From Mansonella perstans (taxonomy: Eukaryota; Nematoda; Chromadorea; Rhabditida; Onchocercidae), in contig JBAMDO010000048.1 of NCBI GenBank assembly GCA_037074765.1, positions 248,001 through 312,000 on the forward strand: a stretch of 64,000 nucleotides of DNA, read 5' to 3'. A program made the translations under genes and the position numbers. Numbering within the stretch: position 1 is the stretch's first letter; each line of letters opens with the position of its first letter. Below are positions 62,022-64,000 of this stretch, in pieces. Below the pieces are notes generated by a model. The model did not search any database, was not told the origin of the DNA, and saw only the letters and a program-made list of their open reading frames with translations.

Positions 62022-63727
62022 ATGGAAAGCATATCTAGCGGTGTTAACTTTCTCAGACGTCGGTTTAGCTCTCAGGATATTGATAACAAATCGATACCCA
62101 CTTCAGTTCTTGGTAGACGTGGCTTACAACAGCAACAAGCGCAATATCAGCAACATCAGTCCTTCAACACTTCATCACATATCCAGAATGGACCTCCCAG
62201 TAGTTTCTCATTGGCTGGTCTCGCCAATAAAGTCTCTAGTGCTATAAGGTCAACTTTTGAGTTATATATTCTCAGTCTCCAATAAAGAGAAAATCCGTTA
62301 GCGCCGATACTAATAAACGGCATTAAATATCGGATTACAATGATACATTAAGTGGTAATACATCAGATGGTAATAATAAAATTTTTTGTGATAAATGGAG
62401 AAAAGAATTCAGTGAAACAAAGAATATGTATCGATATATTGCATTTCTAATGGTGATGGAGTCTGAATATTGCTCAACAATTATATCATTGCATATAGGA
62501 CATGCAATGATACGAAGAGAAATAAAATATCCGAGTGTCGATTAAAACGAAATGATAGGGAAATAAAATGAAGGAAGAAAATCTGCCTGATGAGCTTAGT
62601 TATTATTGCTCTTGTAATCATTGTTGTTGCTGAGTAATTGCCAATGATTTTAATGATTATAATTAGTAGTTCCTGTGAAAAATGGAGGTAAGACTAGTAA
62701 TCTGTTCTTAGGAAATTTAATTTTGAAATAACTGTTTTAGGATCTTAGATGTTTGAAATATATTCTTTAGAAAGACTTTCTCGTTGAAAACAAAATCGGG
62801 AATAAATTCAGTTCTTTTCATACACAGAAAAAAGAGTGAGGTAACTATTTCCAGAATCATGCGGATATTAGAATTCAGCTAGCGGATCCCTGTAATTGTA
62901 GTACTGAAGAAATCGAATTCTTGCTTTCAGTGCTCCAACGTCACCATCCAAACAACCACTGTCTATGTATTCGCAAGTTCAAAGTATAACCAAAAATCTG
63001 GTGCAAGCAGCCACCAATGCTGCATCGCATATTCAGGGACCACACAAGTGTATACTGGTTGTTGATGACCGACATATCGACTGGTAAACTATTGCTTTTT
63101 CAAATATCGGGTACTCATTGAAGAGTTATTTACTTAATGCCCAGATACTTACTGCTCCTGAACATTAAGCAACCCCAGAATTGTGTGCTTAATTCTCTAT
63201 AGCATGTTTGTTTAAGTTTACTTTACCAAATCGAGCAAATGATTTGAGCAGTGTCACTGATAATCTGAAATTTATCAAATCCCTATTGCCAGGAGCAAAT
63301 ATTTCCGCAACAATCGTACTGGATGGCAACTGCGGATTGAACAGGTATCCCATTGCATAATTAACTATATAATCAAGATAGCTCAAGTCGTGACCAAATG
63401 TTGTTCTCATCATTGCAACTAAGCATGACACATACTCAATGCTTCTAAGGAGGTATTTTTGCGATTAAGCAGGCTGACGTTAACGATACGTAGTGAATCC
63501 ATCAAAGATCCTGCGAATATTCTTGAAGAGTTGCTTCATTTGGTAACTGTACATACTAAGCTTTGAAGTGCTGGTTTCATGTTGTTAATTTAAAATCTAA
63601 AACTGCAACTTTTTATTTGTGGTTAAAGTGAATTTAATTTCTAGGCTCCGTTTTCTGAAATACATGTCTGCTGTCATTCTAATCGTAAATGTACCGTGGA
63701 TATTCTAGAATCCGGAAAAGACCATAG
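62022..63727 (+). CDS. snn-1: Synapsin, 5' part (gene continues past the window)
   Basis: Exon 1 (62022-62248) encodes the short domain A, NFLRRRFSSQD. Its RRRFS (Ser16) corresponds to the conserved PKA/CaM-kinase site of synapsins. A Gln-rich stretch and GLANKVSSAIR follow. Exon 2 (62931-63083) joins in phase and encodes a Ser/Pro/Gln linker, TKNLVQAATNAASHIQ, and the start of the C domain, HKCILVVDDRHIDW. A later exon (63645-63727) encodes APFSEIHVCCHS, then KCTVDILESGKDHR, matching the next C-domain strands. Between them the best phase-compatible exon is 63473-63542, whose sequence is unusual. Synapsins coat synaptic vesicles and bind ATP through this ATP-grasp-like C domain. Most of that domain lies beyond 64000. 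A TTTCAG acceptor at 61926-61931 begins the 5' UTR exon. Confidence 0.88.
63473..63542 (+). CDS. Candidate synapsin exon 3
   Basis: The 70-base segment lies between GCGATTAAGCAG and TTG/GTAACT. It completes the Trp codon left open by exon 2 and hands over in phase 0 to the APFS exon, adding 23 residues (LTLTIRSESIKDPANILEEL then LHL). Known synapsins have about 19-20 residues here (a KYF-type segment ending in an IKVEQ-like strand). The length fits roughly, but the sequence does not match well. It may be a lineage-specific replacement, or the real exon was missed. Confidence 0.4.
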
Positions 63728-64000
63728 GTATTTGTACTGGATTTTAAAGGACTTCCTTTTTCCACGTTTTTTTTAGTTATTTGTTTTTTTTTTTCAGTGC
63801 TTGCTAAGTAGATATTTATCTTCACCTCACTTTTAAATCTTGAAGATCAACTTTGTTTGTGAACGGTTTTTTTAAATGCAAAATTTCAACTATTTTAAAT
63901 AGCATATGAGACATGGAGCAAGAAGTTGACGTTACTAAAGCAAATTATATATATTTCAACTTCTGATAATTTGGATTTTCCAGAAGGATGCAACCAGATT
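63728..64000 (+). other. Synapsin intron, running off the window
   Basis: Begins with a GTATTT donor after the APFS exon. No further synapsin exon was recognised before the window end. A frame near 63980 is too short to judge. Confidence 0.5.

Noticed and set aside
62487..62515. Small hairpin around TATCATTGCAT
   Set aside because: An 11-bp stem with a 7-base loop is not exceptional in A+T-rich DNA.
63189..63431. 80-codon minus-strand frame inside a synapsin intron
   Set aside because: I considered a nested gene, because TIMP genes sit in synapsin introns in other animals. The sequence has no Cys-x-Cys start or other TIMP feature and no splice support.
1..64000. tRNA, rRNA, spliced-leader RNA genes and bacterial (Wolbachia-type) inserts
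   Set aside because: I looked for tRNA TψC-loop patterns and long bacterial-style frames and found none convincing. A structural RNA search could still find a divergent tRNA.

Overview
The window reads as nuclear DNA of a nematode, most likely a parasitic spirurid or filarial-type species. The base composition is strongly A+T-rich. Exons are short and end in TTTTCAG-like 3' splice sites. Several start codons sit 1-26 bases after such a site, which is what spliced-leader trans-splicing would produce. One gene is a classical cuticle collagen ending in the nematode-specific Cys-x-x-Cys and PRTAPGY-type tail. I saw no bacterial operon, rRNA or convincing tRNA, CRISPR array, intact transposase or virus-like coding region. 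Genus-level placement is a guess.

Five genes are recognised with good support. A cuticle collagen lies on the minus strand (32096-33561, 3 exons, 332 aa). A FGFR1OP2/SIKE-family coiled-coil protein lies on the minus strand (40780-42738, 5 exons, 227 aa). A TMEM218 orthologue lies on the minus strand (47869-48284, 2 exons, 111 aa). An ANKLE2/LEM-4 orthologue lies on the plus strand (51553-56045, about 10 exons). The 5' part of synapsin lies on the plus strand (62022 to beyond the window end). Exon phases were checked by hand and agree except at the last ANKLE2 junction.

Layout. 1-9.2 kb holds no firm gene. 9.2-10.05 kb holds what looks like a decayed filamin-repeat gene on the plus strand. 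10.47-11.73 kb is a large inverted repeat with arms of about 0.57-0.58 kb around a 0.11 kb spacer. 11.9-31 kb carries several partial minus-strand gene models, mostly membrane proteins that I cannot name, with a five-copy tandem repeat of about 124 bp at 18.4-19.0 kb. 32-33.6 kb is the collagen. 40.46-40.52 kb is a near-perfect 29-bp hairpin beyond the 3' end of the SIKE-family gene. 43.2-43.7 kb is a CA-rich minisatellite. 47.9-57.3 kb is the densest part: TMEM218, an unnamed 95-aa gene, LEM-4 and a possible 66-aa gene. 59.2-60.8 kb has exons of an unnamed minus-strand gene, and synapsin begins at 62 kb.

The genes do not form one pathway. Their known family roles are separate: cuticle structure, STRIPAK-type signalling, the ciliary transition zone, nuclear-envelope reassembly and synaptic vesicles. 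Small multi-exon models described as unrecognised rest only on open frames, splice sites and phase agreement. They need transcript data before being treated as genes.
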